Shown piece after piece: positions 27,301-34,959 of a stretch of DNA of 64,000 nt (position 1 is the stretch's first letter; each line of letters begins with the position of its first letter). This DNA is from Leyella stercorea (GTDB taxonomy: Bacteria; Bacteroidota; Bacteroidia; Bacteroidales; Bacteroidaceae): positions 1 through 64,000 of the forward strand of contig NZ_JADYUF010000008.1 in assembly GCF_021531655.1 (NCBI RefSeq), given 5' to 3'. Position numbers and translations under genes: made by a program. The notes under the pieces were generated by a model. It did not search any database and was not told the origin of the DNA. It saw only the letters and a list, made by a program, of their open reading frames with translations.

Positions 27301-28945
27301 AACCGGCATATCTGAACTCGTCGACACTACCCTCTGCATCGAGCGAAGTGTGTGGCGACAGCATGTCGGTGCCTACTCCGTGAGCCTTAAGACTGCCCGT
27401 GAAGGGTCCTGCAGCCAGTCCCGGCACGAAGTGGGAAAGGTGCAGACTCTTAGCCGAGAGAGTGGCGTTGTAAGCCATGCTACGCATGTCGACCGATGCT
27501 TTTCCGCCCACATGTCCGCCACCTTCGCTCACCTTGAAGTCGGCAGCATAACGCTGTCCGTCGGCATGCACATTGGCATTAAGCCCAATGCCGTATGGTA
27601 TGTTGAACGATGCAGCCACCGAGCGTGGTAGCAAAGTCTTGATGAAGTCGAGATTGTATGTACGTCCCTCTGCCTTTATGTCGGCCCGGAGACGGTCGGG
27701 GGATGTAATGTTACGTGCCTTGCCGCTCGCCTTGAGTGCGAAGGCAGTGGGATAGGTCAGCGAAAGTTGGTTGATGCTGAGCCGTCGCATATTGCCGTTG
27801 ATGTCGGCATTGACCGTTATGGGTGTGGCAGGCATAGTACGCAGCATCTCCTTGGGCAAGAACCCAAGCAGCTGCACGAAATCTGTCTTTACCACATAAC
27901 CCTTGATGTTGACATCCATAACGCCCGGATTGCTTTCGGCAAATGTCGAAAGGTCCATCTTGACCTTTGCCGTGAGCATCGAGCGGGGTGTGCGCAGTCG
28001 CATATCGGGCAACCACACATGTGTAGAATCAAGCAAGAGATAGGTTGAGAATTCGTTTATTTGCAGTCCGCTCTTCTCCTTCAGCGCACATTCCTTGAGC
28101 CTCAGCCTTACACCGGCGTCGCTATAGTGCAGCGAATCGACGTGCATGGCTATGCCAGAGAGTGCAATGTGATTGTAGTCGAGTCCAGGCTGCGACTGGG
28201 TGTAGCGCATGTCGTAGTTGAGCGTACCCTCGCGCCAGTCGAGCGAGCCTACACGATAGGTTCCTGTGAACAGATTGAAGCTGCCATTGTGTGCCTCCAG
28301 CCTGCCAATACCTGCTGCGATGCGCATAGAATCGCCCGGCATGTGTACCGTAGCCTTTGTGTCGGCTATGTCAAGGCGGTCGAGCGTGATGTTCCAGTGC
28401 GACGGTGTGCTTGTAGTATCTTCCTGAACGGTGTCGCTAAGGGCTACATCCAGACGTGCGCCCTGCAATGCTGCATGGTCGACATGCACTGTCTCGTCAT
28501 TAAGATTGATGCTTCGGCTGCGCAGCGAGAGCAGTCCGACGCGTCCCTTGACACGCGCCGATGGTATGAAACGGGCTGTATTGAGTTTGGTATCTGCCAA
28601 TTCGAGGCGGTCGACCACTACATTGCCATGAAACAACGGGCGCAGACGCACGCTCGCCGTAAGCTGGCGGGCGTCGGCAATGGTGTCTGTCTTATGGCGC
28701 AAAGAGTCGTTGGGCTGTGTGGCAAGAAAGCCGTTGACGGTCAGGTCTAACGGAAAGCGCAGGCGTACATTGTCGACCCGTACGGTCATACCGGTCGACT
28801 CAGAAGCGTATGAAGCCACTTGCCTTACTGCCCAGTTCTGCACTGGCGGCACATAAAGCAGCACAGCCAATAGAATTAAAATGATAATGGGCGTAGCCAC
28901 TACGGCAGCCACGGCAATAAGCGATTTCTTTACAACTGGCTTCAT
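24317..28945 (-). CDS. TamB-like translocation and assembly module protein
   Basis: I start at 28945 (MKPVVKKSLIAVAAVVATPI, 1542 residues), giving a single N-terminal membrane anchor followed by YVPPVQNWAVRQVASYASE, the AsmA/TamB-type opening. The remainder is a long run of beta repeats, and the C-terminal TamB domain is clear (IGSGEMKYSLPVIPLKTFTI, then LDLSFGMDNTTLGSG). It forms a groove across the periplasm to carry lipids or assist outer-membrane proteins. Encoded directly before its TamA-like partner with a 4-base overlap. Confidence 0.9.
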   Translation of the reverse strand: MKPVVKKSLIAVAAVVATPIIILILLAVLLYVPPVQNWAVRQVASYASESTGMTVRVDNVRLRFPLDLTVNGFLATQPNDSLRHKTDTIADARQLTASVRLRPLFHGNVVVDRLELADTKLNTARFIPSARVKGRVGLLSLRSRSINLNDETVHVDHAALQGARLDVALSDTVQEDTTSTPSHWNITLDRLDIADTKATVHMPGDSMRIAAGIGRLEAHNGSFNLFTGTYRVGSLDWREGTLNYDMRYTQSQPGLDYNHIALSGIAMHVDSLHYSDAGVRLRLKECALKEKSGLQINEFSTYLLLDSTHVWLPDMRLRTPRSMLTAKVKMDLSTFAESNPGVMDVNIKGYVVKTDFVQLLGFLPKEMLRTMPATPITVNADINGNMRRLSINQLSLTYPTAFALKASGKARNITSPDRLRADIKAEGRTYNLDFIKTLLPRSVAASFNIPYGIGLNANVHADGQRYAADFKVSEGGGHVGGKASVDMRSMAYNATLSAKSLHLSHFVPGLAAGPFTGSLKAHGVGTDMLSPHTSLDAEGSVDEFRYAGYDLSNMKLTANVHNGVGHALLDSHTPLLQGTINLNALMNGKRMDAQLACDLINADFMRMGISKRPLTASLRADVDLASDFKINHTARGVIGNIIVRDSLKTYTPERISLDIFTRRDSTHAAVTCGDFALRLNGSGTIEHILKQLQNVNDEAMRQSKERYIDQLRLRERLPDVTLYFDAGRENIFARTLRHFGYDFHNAYADMSASPSKGINGKLSLDSLVASGVQIDTIRLAFKSDSVKTDFEGQVRNNRSNKQFVFDARFRGAFHEQSLYFGTRIFDARERLGIALGLRAQMEHNGVRVSLGGIDPVLGYKQFKVNKNNYVFFANDKRLSADMSLRADDGMAVRIYTNDSTEALQDVTIGLTRFDLQKVLAVVPYAPNISGILNGDFHYISQHEGDMSVSSSVSVDKMTYEGCPIGNLSSEFVYMPKGNMREHYVDGTLSMDDYEVCTLTGSYNTEGEGTLDADLNMSRTPLLLLNGFVPDRIIGFKGYAQGEVKVHGSLSRPDVNGEVYFDSAYVVSEPYGIEMRMCDDPLTVTDSRLSLENFQLFARNGNPLTLRGYVDFADVSNMSLSVRMRADNYLLIDSKETARSEAYGKAWVNFLGLAEGPLDALRVRGRLDVLGSTDITYILRDSPLSTDNQLDGLVKFVNFRDPDAVTVTRPPINGLNMDLTVNIDDGTHVMCALNADHSNYVDLIGGGDLRMLYTASDGLSLYGRYTIGSGEMKYSLPVIPLKTFTIKDGSYAEFSGDPMNPRLNITATEENKTTVTNDGGTGRSVTFECGVVITKTLKDMGLQFTIDAPDDQQMHNELMTQSVENRGKLAVTMLTTGMYLADGNTNSFSMNNALSAFLNSQINAISGNALRTLDLSFGMDNTTLGSGQVHTDYSFKFSKRFWNNRLRIVIGGKVSSGAEIENQNETFFDNVTFEYRLSPNSNKYLKLFYDRDSYDWLEGYVEQFGGGFLWRKKMDSLKEIFRFRKPKQADEPELINDTTRQKK

Positions 28946-28989
28946 ATTTGACTTTTTTAGGAGTTTATTTTTGTTGAGAGAACTAATCC

Positions 28990-29667
28990 CTACTCTGCAT
29001 TGGCGCTGAGGTCGTTCCACAGTCGGTCGTCAGGCACATCGGCGTAAGCCACGATGTTCTCCTTCGACACGGGATGGACGAATTCCACTCGGCGCGACAG
29101 CAATGATATGCTGCCGTCGGGATTGCTGCGTGGCGCGCCATATTTCAGGTCGCCCTTGATGGGGCATCCCATGTGTGAGAGCTGGCAGCGTATCTGATGG
29201 TGGCGTCCGGTGAGAAGTGTCACCTCAATGAGCATATAGTTGTCGGCAACGGCACGCACCTTGTATTTCAGCACCGCCTTCTTGGCTCCCGGCACTTCAC
29301 GTTCGTGGGCGTAGCTCTTGTTCTGCCGTTCGTTGCGTGTGAGCCAGTCGGTGAGCGTTCCTTCCGTAGCTATGTCGCGACGCTTCACTATTGCCCAATA
29401 GGTCTTGTGTACGTCGCCCGTGCGGAACATGTCGTTGAGTCGCGAGAGCGCCTTCGATGTCTTGGCAAACACCACAAGTCCGCTTACGGGGCGGTCGAGC
29501 CGGTGCACCACACCGAGGAATACATTGCCCGGCTTGTTGTACTTCTGCTTGATATATTCCTTCACCGTATCGGACAAAGGCTTGTCGCCGGTCTTGTCGC
29601 CCTGCACGATTTCGCCGCTGCACTTGTCGACTATGATAATGTGATTGTCCTCGTAGACTACCTTCAT
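28990..29667 (-). CDS. RluA-family pseudouridine synthase
   Basis: A 225-residue RNA pseudouridine synthase. GVVHRLDRPVSGLVVFAKT (about 52-70) carries the catalytic Asp of the HRLDR motif. TLLTGRHHQIRCQLSHMGCP is the second conserved block. There is no S4 domain, so it is a short RluA-type enzyme. Its target, rRNA or tRNA, is unknown. It lies between fabG and tamB, 45 bases before the tamB start. Confidence 0.93.
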   Translation of the reverse strand: MKVVYEDNHIIIVDKCSGEIVQGDKTGDKPLSDTVKEYIKQKYNKPGNVFLGVVHRLDRPVSGLVVFAKTSKALSRLNDMFRTGDVHKTYWAIVKRRDIATEGTLTDWLTRNERQNKSYAHEREVPGAKKAVLKYKVRAVADNYMLIEVTLLTGRHHQIRCQLSHMGCPIKGDLKYGAPRSNPDGSISLLSRRVEFVHPVSKENIVAYADVPDDRLWNDLSANAE

Positions 29668-29689
29668 AAGTTAGTATAAGAATTAAAAT

Positions 29690-29721
29690 AGGAGGATATG
29701 GTTCCCGCCATACCCTCCTAC
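29690..29721 (-). terminator. Hairpin between fabG and the pseudouridine synthase gene
   Basis: AGGAGG-A-TATGG pairs with CCATA-C-CCTCCT (29690-29701 with 29708-29719), one mismatch, then ATTTTAATT on the minus strand. Probably an intrinsic terminator or attenuator after fabG. Confidence 0.6.
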
Positions 29722-29748
29722 CATATTATTAATGTATAATCAGTCTGA

Positions 29749-30507
29749 TTACATGTTCATGCCGCCGTCGATCTGGATGACCTGACCGCTGACATAAGAA
29801 GACATGTCTGAAGCGAGGAACAGACATACATTGGCGATGTCTTCGGTCTGACCGCCACGACGAAGAGGTATCTTCTTCATCCAGTCCTTGCGGATCTCCT
29901 CAGGCAGCTGTGCTGTCATAGCTGTCTCGATGAATCCCGGAGCTACGGCATTGGCACGTACTCCCTTAGGTCCGAGCTCCTGGGCTATTGACTTGGCGAG
30001 GGCAATCATACCAGCCTTAGAGGCAGCATAGTTGCACTGTCCGGCATTGCCGTGTACACCAACTACCGAAGCCATATTGATGATAGAGCCGCTACGCTGG
30101 CGCAACATGATAGGCGAGCAAGCGTGGATGAAGTTGAAAGCCGACTTAAGGTTGACGTTCAGTACAGCGTCCCACTGTGCCTCAGACATACGCAGCATGA
30201 GTCCGTCCTTGGTAATACCGGCGTTGTTGACGAGAATGTCGATAGAACCGAAGTCAGCGTGAATCTGCTTAACGGTCTTCTCGGTCTCTTCAAAATCGGC
30301 GGCGTTGCCAGCATAAGCGCGGCATGTAACGCCGAGAGCTTCAATCTCCTTGCGTGTTGCCTCAAGACCTGCTGCCATATCGTCGTTGAGAACGAGGTCG
30401 GTGAATGCGATGTTAGCGCCTTCAGAGGCGAATTTCATAGCGACAGCCTTTCCGATGCCGCGGGCTGCTCCAGTGACGAGGGCAGTCTTACCTGTAAGTA
30501 ATCCCAT
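29749..30507 (-). CDS. fabG: 3-oxoacyl-ACP reductase
   Basis: A 252-residue short-chain dehydrogenase of the FabG type, reducing 3-ketoacyl-ACP with NADPH in fatty acid elongation. Residues TGAARGIGKAVAMKFA form the Rossmann glycine motif, NNAG is present, and the active site has Ser in NMASVVG and Tyr/Lys in NYAASKAGM. The C-terminus GQVIQIDGGMNM is typical. It follows a TetR regulator by 77 bases on the same strand, so it may be under that regulator's control. Confidence 0.95.
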   Translation of the reverse strand: MGLLTGKTALVTGAARGIGKAVAMKFASEGANIAFTDLVLNDDMAAGLEATRKEIEALGVTCRAYAGNAADFEETEKTVKQIHADFGSIDILVNNAGITKDGLMLRMSEAQWDAVLNVNLKSAFNFIHACSPIMLRQRSGSIINMASVVGVHGNAGQCNYAASKAGMIALAKSIAQELGPKGVRANAVAPGFIETAMTAQLPEEIRKDWMKKIPLRRGGQTEDIANVCLFLASDMSSYVSGQVIQIDGGMNM

Positions 30508-30584
30508 TTCGTTAATTAATTAATTGTTATTTTGTAATTTTTAATTCGTTCACCTTATATATATATAATGCCTGCACACGGACA

Positions 30585-31181
30585 CTATACATTATTGATG
30601 CGTTTGCCCAGTGCTCCGTACACCACCTTTGCAACAAGCGGCTTGCTGGTCTCTTCGGTCATTCCGTGTCCCAGACGACCGTATATGAACGGCACCTCAA
30701 GTCCCTTTATACAATAATGTGTGATGTCTGCCACGAGGTCGACGTCTTCGATGTCAAACTCGCCGTCTGCCTTTCCTTCGGCATATACCTTGCGGAAGAG
30801 TTCTATCTCGTCTTCGTCAAACTTCTTGCGCACCTTCTCCACCATCCAGATGTTGCGGAAGAACTCTGCACGCAGGTTGCCGTTGCGCACCACCGTCTCC
30901 CTGATCATGCTCAGATGTGTGTATATCAGCTCTATAATCTTGTCCTGCGGGCGCATCTTCATGCCTGCCACCTCGTCGAGCTTGTCCGAAAGTCGCTCCA
31001 ATTCCGACTCTATCACAGCCGAATACACGTCTTCCTTGCGGTTGAAGTATGTGTAAAGCGTGCGGCGACCCTTGCCCGATGCCACAGCAATGTCGTTCAT
31101 TGTAGTGTTGGCAATGCCGTTCTTGGCAAACAGCTGGCGTGCCACATCAACGAGTTTTTGGCGAGTCTTGGATATTGACAT
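30585..31181 (-). CDS. TetR/AcrR-family transcriptional regulator
   Basis: A 198-residue repressor. The N-terminal helix-turn-helix is textbook (ANTTMNDIAVASGKGRRTLY then TYFNRKEDVY, about 24-55). The C-terminal ligand-binding domain is all-helical and divergent. It stands immediately upstream of fabG, and an 11-bp inverted repeat covers its own -7 promoter element. A role in fatty-acid or envelope lipid control is inferred from these neighbours; the ligand is unknown. Confidence 0.9.
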   Translation of the reverse strand: MSISKTRQKLVDVARQLFAKNGIANTTMNDIAVASGKGRRTLYTYFNRKEDVYSAVIESELERLSDKLDEVAGMKMRPQDKIIELIYTHLSMIRETVVRNGNLRAEFFRNIWMVEKVRKKFDEDEIELFRKVYAEGKADGEFDIEDVDLVADITHYCIKGLEVPFIYGRLGHGMTEETSKPLVAKVVYGALGKRINNV

Positions 31182-31204
31182 AACGTTTCCTTTACCTTTC
31201 TATT

Positions 31205-31262
31205 ATTTTGCACATCAATTTATGTATGTGCAAAATTACAGCAATAATTCGATACAAGCAAA
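31205..31262 (-). promoter_or_regulatory. Promoter of the TetR gene with overlapping palindromic operator
   Basis: On the minus strand TTTG (31262-31259), exactly 20 bases, TAATTTTG (31238-31231). A perfect 11-bp inverted repeat, ATTTTGCACAT/ATGTGCAAAAT (31205-31215 and 31226-31236, 10-base spacer), overlaps the -7 box and the start-site region. This is the expected place for autorepression. Confidence 0.7.
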
Positions 31263-31275
31263 TAAAACGCCTGCA

Positions 31276-31314
31276 TTTTGTCTTTTGTTAACAGAGAAAA
31301 AGCAAAAGACAAAA
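31276..31314. repeat. 12-bp inverted repeat
   Basis: TTTTGTCTTTTG (31276-31287) and CAAAAGACAAAA (31303-31314) are perfect complements with a 15-base loop. It may act as a weak terminator for the minus-strand fic gene. Role unclear. Confidence 0.5.
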
Positions 31315-31457
31315 GGAAAAATAGAGCAACGTAGGGGAAAAACAAAAGAACACAGGAGGCTGTTTGCCCGTAGGCACGTTATACTTACACCTTGTTATAT
31401 ATATGCCTATGAATTTCGATATTATTCCTCTGATTTTCGAGCCAAAATGCCTCGGCT

Positions 31458-31546
31458 TTCAAAAAGGACTCCTTTTGGCTTGCAAAAGGGTTCGTTTTAC
31501 GCTGCAAAAGGAGTCCTTTTACACAGCAAAAGGACTCCTTTTGAAA
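31458..31546. repeat. 22-bp phased palindrome array 3
   Basis: Four sites start at 31462, 31484, 31506 and 31528, an exact 22-bp period. The second is degenerate (AAAAGGGTTCGTTTT). The outer flanks CTTTC and GAAAAG mirror each other. It lies 25 bases after (downstream of) the fic stop codon on the minus strand. The stretch 31315-31457 shows nothing I recognise. Confidence 0.95.
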
Positions 31547-31571
31547 AGGCGGGGGAAAATCGCCTTAATGC

Positions 31572-32726
31572 CTAAGACGACATTTTATCATACACAGCCA
31601 ATCCCTTCACTGTAAGAAGATACTTCTGGCGGGGGTGGCGAGGGGAAGAGGGATATTTCATTGTTACGAATCCGTCACTAATAGCTGGCGTAAGAGAATA
31701 TTCAAGGAAGTTGGGACGGTTTTTCAGTCCAATAGCCTCCATCATTTCCTTTACACTCTTTTCCTCTATACCAATCGCAAGAATCAATCGCTTAACATTT
31801 TCAGTTAGGCCCGCCTTCAAATTATTCGTACTTGTACTGGTGCTTGTATGGGTACTTGTATGGGTACTTGTATGGGTATTATCGGTATCGTTATACCCAA
31901 TAAGCATATATCGGTTTTTCAACTCGTGTTGCTCACCTAACATCAAATTACGGAAAAACTTAACAAGAAAGGACTTGTTTGGCTCTACACCTTTTGATGG
32001 ATTACGATAGTTAGCACGCACAAGAGCATTGCGGAAGTACCATGAGTTTTCGGCAAACAAATCGTTGTTTGCCCGAAAACCAATCGACCGCAGATATTTG
32101 ATAACAAACACAGCTGTAGTACGTGTATTGCCTTCACGAAACGGATGATTCTGCCATAGTAACGTTACGAAATCAACAATGTGATTGATAATTTCATCTG
32201 TTGTCAATCCTTTATAACAGAAGTCCTTTTCCTGTTGAATGTCATATCTCAATGCCATCATAATGTCTGCTGCACGGCCATAAACAACAGTATCGCCTTG
32301 CAACACCCATTCCTTTTTGCTAATATCATACGGACGGATTTCTCCAGCATGTTTGAATACACCATCAAACAAATGTCTGTGAATATTCAGAAACTCTAAA
32401 GCTGTAAATGAAAAGGACTGTTCACTCAACAATTTGGCGATGTTAGCAGCCACACGGTCGGCCTCCTCCTTCTCTGCATCGTCATTATCATGTGTCGTCT
32501 TATTGACATAATATGACTTCAACTGCTGTCGCACATCATCAATGGTAATGTCGCCCTCAATATGCTTGACAGCAGCTTCTTTCAGATAATCAGACACCTT
32601 CAGTCCATCCACATCTTGCAGACCAATAGCCGTGCGCCATAAAGAAGCCCTCTCACGTTTATGCGGCTCAGCCAAACGCTCGTATGCTTCAAAGTCGATG
32701 TATAGTTGTTTGTTATTATTAGTCAT
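31572..32726 (-). CDS. Fic-family AMPylase-like protein with C-terminal winged helix
   Basis: A 384-residue Fic protein. The Fic core spans about 115-235 and contains the active-site motif HPFREGNTRT (HxFxEGNxR) complete with catalytic His. The segment KHIEGDITIDDVRQQL (about 53-68) recalls the VbhA-like antitoxin helix fused in some Fic proteins, though a full SxxxEG inhibitory motif is not evident there. A repetitive Thr/His/Ser linker (about 283-302) joins the core to a C-terminal winged-helix-like domain (about 310-384). It probably transfers AMP or another nucleotide to a target protein. Not adjacent to a separate antitoxin gene. Confidence 0.88.
   Translation of the reverse strand: MTNNNKQLYIDFEAYERLAEPHKRERASLWRTAIGLQDVDGLKVSDYLKEAAVKHIEGDITIDDVRQQLKSYYVNKTTHDNDDAEKEEADRVAANIAKLLSEQSFSFTALEFLNIHRHLFDGVFKHAGEIRPYDISKKEWVLQGDTVVYGRAADIMMALRYDIQQEKDFCYKGLTTDEIINHIVDFVTLLWQNHPFREGNTRTTAVFVIKYLRSIGFRANNDLFAENSWYFRNALVRANYRNPSKGVEPNKSFLVKFFRNLMLGEQHELKNRYMLIGYNDTDNTHTSTHTSTHTSTSTSTNNLKAGLTENVKRLILAIGIEEKSVKEMMEAIGLKNRPNFLEYSLTPAISDGFVTMKYPSSPRHPRQKYLLTVKGLAVYDKMSS
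31829..31880 (-). repeat. 12-bp tandem repeat inside the fic gene
   Basis: Units of GGGTACTTGTAT (ACCCATACAAGT on the coding strand) repeat three times in full, with degenerate copies beside them, encoding (Thr-His-Thr-Ser)n. Gains or losses of one unit keep the reading frame. Confidence 0.85.
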
Positions 32727-32815
32727 TCTCGTAAATCATTAGATTTTCCACATTACAAACAAAAAGCAGTCACACAATTGAAGAATTGGCTTGACATATG
32801 ATTTGCTATTATTTT

Positions 32816-33364
32816 TCATTTCTCATACCCCTCATAATAATAGCTCTGTTCAATCCCCTTGAATATCACCTCACGATTCTCCGTATCTGAAGTGAGGTTC
32901 TGCGAGAGCAGATAGCGCAGTTCGAGGTCGTTGATTGGTGAGCGTTCCATTGCCGAGAGGTACTGGTCCTTGTCCACATACTGCCAGTTGACCACTTTGC
33001 CAAGTGCTCGTTTCAGCATCATGTCGAGCCAGATGCGCGTAGAGCGCCCGTTGCCTTCCATGAAAGGATGGCACACGTTCATCTCTACATACTTCTCTAT
33101 GATATGCTCAAACGTGTCTTCCGGCATTTTCTCTACAGCAGCGAGTGCAGCTTCAAGATAGAGCGAATTGGCAAAACGGAAACCGCCCTTGGCTATATTC
33201 TTGTCACGAACGACACCGGCAAATGGGTATAGGTCGTTGAACAAATAGCGGTGTATCTGCTGAAGTCCCATAGCTGTACCTACAGGCATCTGGCCGATAT
33301 CACCCGACTCAAAGAGGCGGTGAGCATTCACTAACGAACGTTCGTCTATTTCCTTTGTTGTCAT
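32816..33364 (-). CDS. Class III Fic-domain protein
   Basis: A 182-residue stand-alone Fic domain. The catalytic motif [12 protein letters not shown] is intact. The C-terminus SYYYEG (about 174-179) is the SxxxEG autoinhibitory motif of class III Fic enzymes such as the Neisseria NmFic type, which hold themselves off until oligomeric state changes. Length and ending match that class closely. It sits 89 bases upstream of the larger fic gene on the same strand. Its target cannot be seen; DNA gyrase is a target of some relatives, but that is not shown here. Confidence 0.92.
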   Translation of the reverse strand: MTTKEIDERSLVNAHRLFESGDIGQMPVGTAMGLQQIHRYLFNDLYPFAGVVRDKNIAKGGFRFANSLYLEAALAAVEKMPEDTFEHIIEKYVEMNVCHPFMEGNGRSTRIWLDMMLKRALGKVVNWQYVDKDQYLSAMERSPINDLELRYLLSQNLTSDTENREVIFKGIEQSYYYEGYEK

Positions 33365-33445
33365 AATTACATTATCTTATTTGTTTCTGCATCTACAAAG
33401 ATAAAAACAATCTTTGACAATCACGAATGATTATGAGGATTGTTT

Positions 33446-33467
33446 CGTTCGCTTGCTGCAAATATAG
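33446..33467. repeat. 22-bp direct repeat, left copy
   Basis: Contains TTCGCTTGCTGC and matches 34960-34981 at 20 of 22 positions. On the minus strand it includes TATATTTG (33466-33459), a possible -7 box of the class III fic gene. Confidence 0.6.
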
Positions 33468-33490
33468 CAATATCACTACAATAGAACCGA

Positions 33491-33570
33491 AAGTATAATT
33501 TATCAGACTTTTGCTTGCTTTTACCAACTTTTCTTATTAAATTTGCTCCATAAGTATATTTTATTAGACT
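33491..33570 (+). promoter_or_regulatory. Paired 19-bp direct repeats before the XRE gene
   Basis: AAGTATAATTTATCAGACT (33491-33509) recurs as a 17/19 match at 33552-33570, 61 bp apart, with the second copy abutting the ATG. They are candidate binding sites for the encoded XRE protein. Confidence 0.5.
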
Positions 33571-33771
33571 ATGGACTTGAAAGAAGTAATGAAATCTCGC
33601 AGAAAGACACTCTCCATTTCTCAGCTTGATCTTGCTGAGATGGCAGAGGTGAGCCTTGCTACTGTAAAGGATATTGAGCGAGGCAAAGGCAACCCATCAC
33701 TTGCCACTGTAAATAAAATCATAGAAGTATTAGGCATGGATATTATATTCCAAGTACGTCAAACAGTATAA
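33571..33771 (+). CDS. XRE-family HTH protein (HipB-like)
   Basis: A 66-residue single-domain regulator. SISQLDLAEMAEVSLATVKD followed by IERGKGNPSLATVNKI is a classic lambda-repressor-like helix-turn-helix. The size and ending (VLGMDIIFQV) resemble HipB antitoxins, but no hipA kinase follows. A hydrophobic membrane protein begins 8 bases after its stop. It probably represses its own short operon. Confidence 0.9.
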   Translation: MDLKEVMKSRRKTLSISQLDLAEMAEVSLATVKDIERGKGNPSLATVNKIIEVLGMDIIFQVRQTV

Positions 33772-33779
33772 AAATAGCA

Positions 33780-34367
33780 ATGCATCTATTTATATCAATT
33801 ATTTTGGCAGTTCTACTTTTGGCATTTGTTTTACTATTAGAAAAATTTATGGATAAAATGTTTACCAGATATGAGTATCTAAACTCTTTCATACCTCTTG
33901 TATATTATGGTTTATCGAAAGGTGCTTGTTTTATACAACAAGTTGAACTATTTCCATATTTAATAATAGCTTTATTAATATATAATCTTGCAATGTTACT
34001 TCACTTGTGTGAAAATACTAGTAATTACATTTCAGGTAAGACTAATATACGTTTCATCGTGTTCTTTTTCTCAATATGCTTATCACAAATATTAAGTTAT
34101 ACTGTCCAATTTGATATTTTGTGCGAAATAGACGAATACAGTTTCAATAACGTTAGCAATATTTGGTACGAACGAACATTTGATTTATTTTTATACAGTT
34201 TGGGAATTATGTTTTCTAATAGTATTATAAATATAACAGCATTATCGTTTTATGCTAAGATATTAAATGTCTTTCTACTTTTATCAAATGTTTTTCTTGT
34301 TACGATATTTTTAGGAAATTATAAAGAAATAGGTAATATATTCCAGTCAAATAATAACAACAAATGA
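33780..34367 (+). CDS. Multi-span membrane protein of unknown function
   Basis: A 195-residue, strongly hydrophobic protein with about five transmembrane segments (about 1-20, 52-76, 88-110, 128-150 and 158-180) and an Asn-rich tail. I do not recognise a family. Its very AT-rich codons differ from the rest of the window. It directly follows the XRE gene (8 bases), so they probably form one operon. This placement could make it an effector controlled by that repressor, but that is inference only. The gap 34368-34591 holds no gene I can support. Confidence 0.65.
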   Translation: MHLFISIILAVLLLAFVLLLEKFMDKMFTRYEYLNSFIPLVYYGLSKGACFIQQVELFPYLIIALLIYNLAMLLHLCENTSNYISGKTNIRFIVFFFSICLSQILSYTVQFDILCEIDEYSFNNVSNIWYERTFDLFLYSLGIMFSNSIINITALSFYAKILNVFLLLSNVFLVTIFLGNYKEIGNIFQSNNNNK

Positions 34368-34591
34368 ATGCAGTAATTTCATGACAAAATAAACAATATT
34401 TATCGGCTCATTTATCGTATCATTCATAAAAGAGAATATCCAACATAGAGTTTCTTAAAAAAATCGCAGTACATGATAATCAGAAAACAATGAAGACTGT
34501 TGTGATCTCAACTTTTTTACAAAACAGGCACATAATTCGACTTTTTTATGTAATTTTGCAGAGTAATGACAAGTTGAATTGTTTTATCACA

Positions 34592-34819
34592 ATGGTCACT
34601 CAAAAAGAAGAAAAAGAAAGACAGAAAATAAGCCGCGAAACCCTTGGCAAATTTTTCTATGACTTGGCAAAAACTACATTTGCTGTTATGGTGCTCGGCA
34701 ATGTAGCTACTGTGTTCATAGGAGATACTGATGCCTTTATTATTTCAACAATGATATTTCTCGGTATGTTTATAACATTCTTGTTCGCTTACGTTGGCAA
34801 CAAGGTTCTAAAAAATTAA
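34592..34819 (+). CDS. DUF6722-like two-helix membrane protein
   Basis: I start at 34592 (MVTQKEEKERQKISRETLGK, 75 residues); the longer frame from 34490 has no supporting similarity. A charged N-terminus precedes two transmembrane segments (about 30-48 and 51-70), ending YVGNKVLKN. It resembles the DUF6722 group of small Bacteroidetes membrane proteins. It is followed after 4 bases by an even smaller membrane protein, suggesting a functional pair. Confidence 0.7.
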   Translation: MVTQKEEKERQKISRETLGKFFYDLAKTTFAVMVLGNVATVFIGDTDAFIISTMIFLGMFITFLFAYVGNKVLKN

Positions 34820-34823
34820 GAAT

Positions 34824-34928
34824 ATGGAAGCATTGATATTGACTTTTGCATGGCTCATTGCCGTTATGCTGCCATTCGCAATATGGCTCAACACCAAATC
34901 GGGCAAGAAGTGGCTCAATAGCCTGTAG
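34824..34928 (+). CDS. 34-residue single-span membrane microprotein
   Basis: An open frame of 34 codons plus stop: MEALILTFAWLIAVMLPFAI, then WLNTKSGKKWLNSL. One hydrophobic helix (about 3-21) is followed by a short basic amphipathic tail. Its start lies 4 bases after the DUF6722-like stop, so it is probably translated in the same operon. I know of no assigned function. The compact design, one helix plus a basic tail, fits a small regulatory subunit or a membrane-acting peptide. Confidence 0.65.
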   Translation: MEALILTFAWLIAVMLPFAIWLNTKSGKKWLNSL

Positions 34929-34959
34929 CTATCGTGTGTCGGACAGAAGTCCGACGTTC

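Noticed and set aside
33571..34367. HipBA toxin-antitoxin system
   Set aside because: The regulator resembles HipB, but the next gene is a multi-span membrane protein with no kinase motifs.
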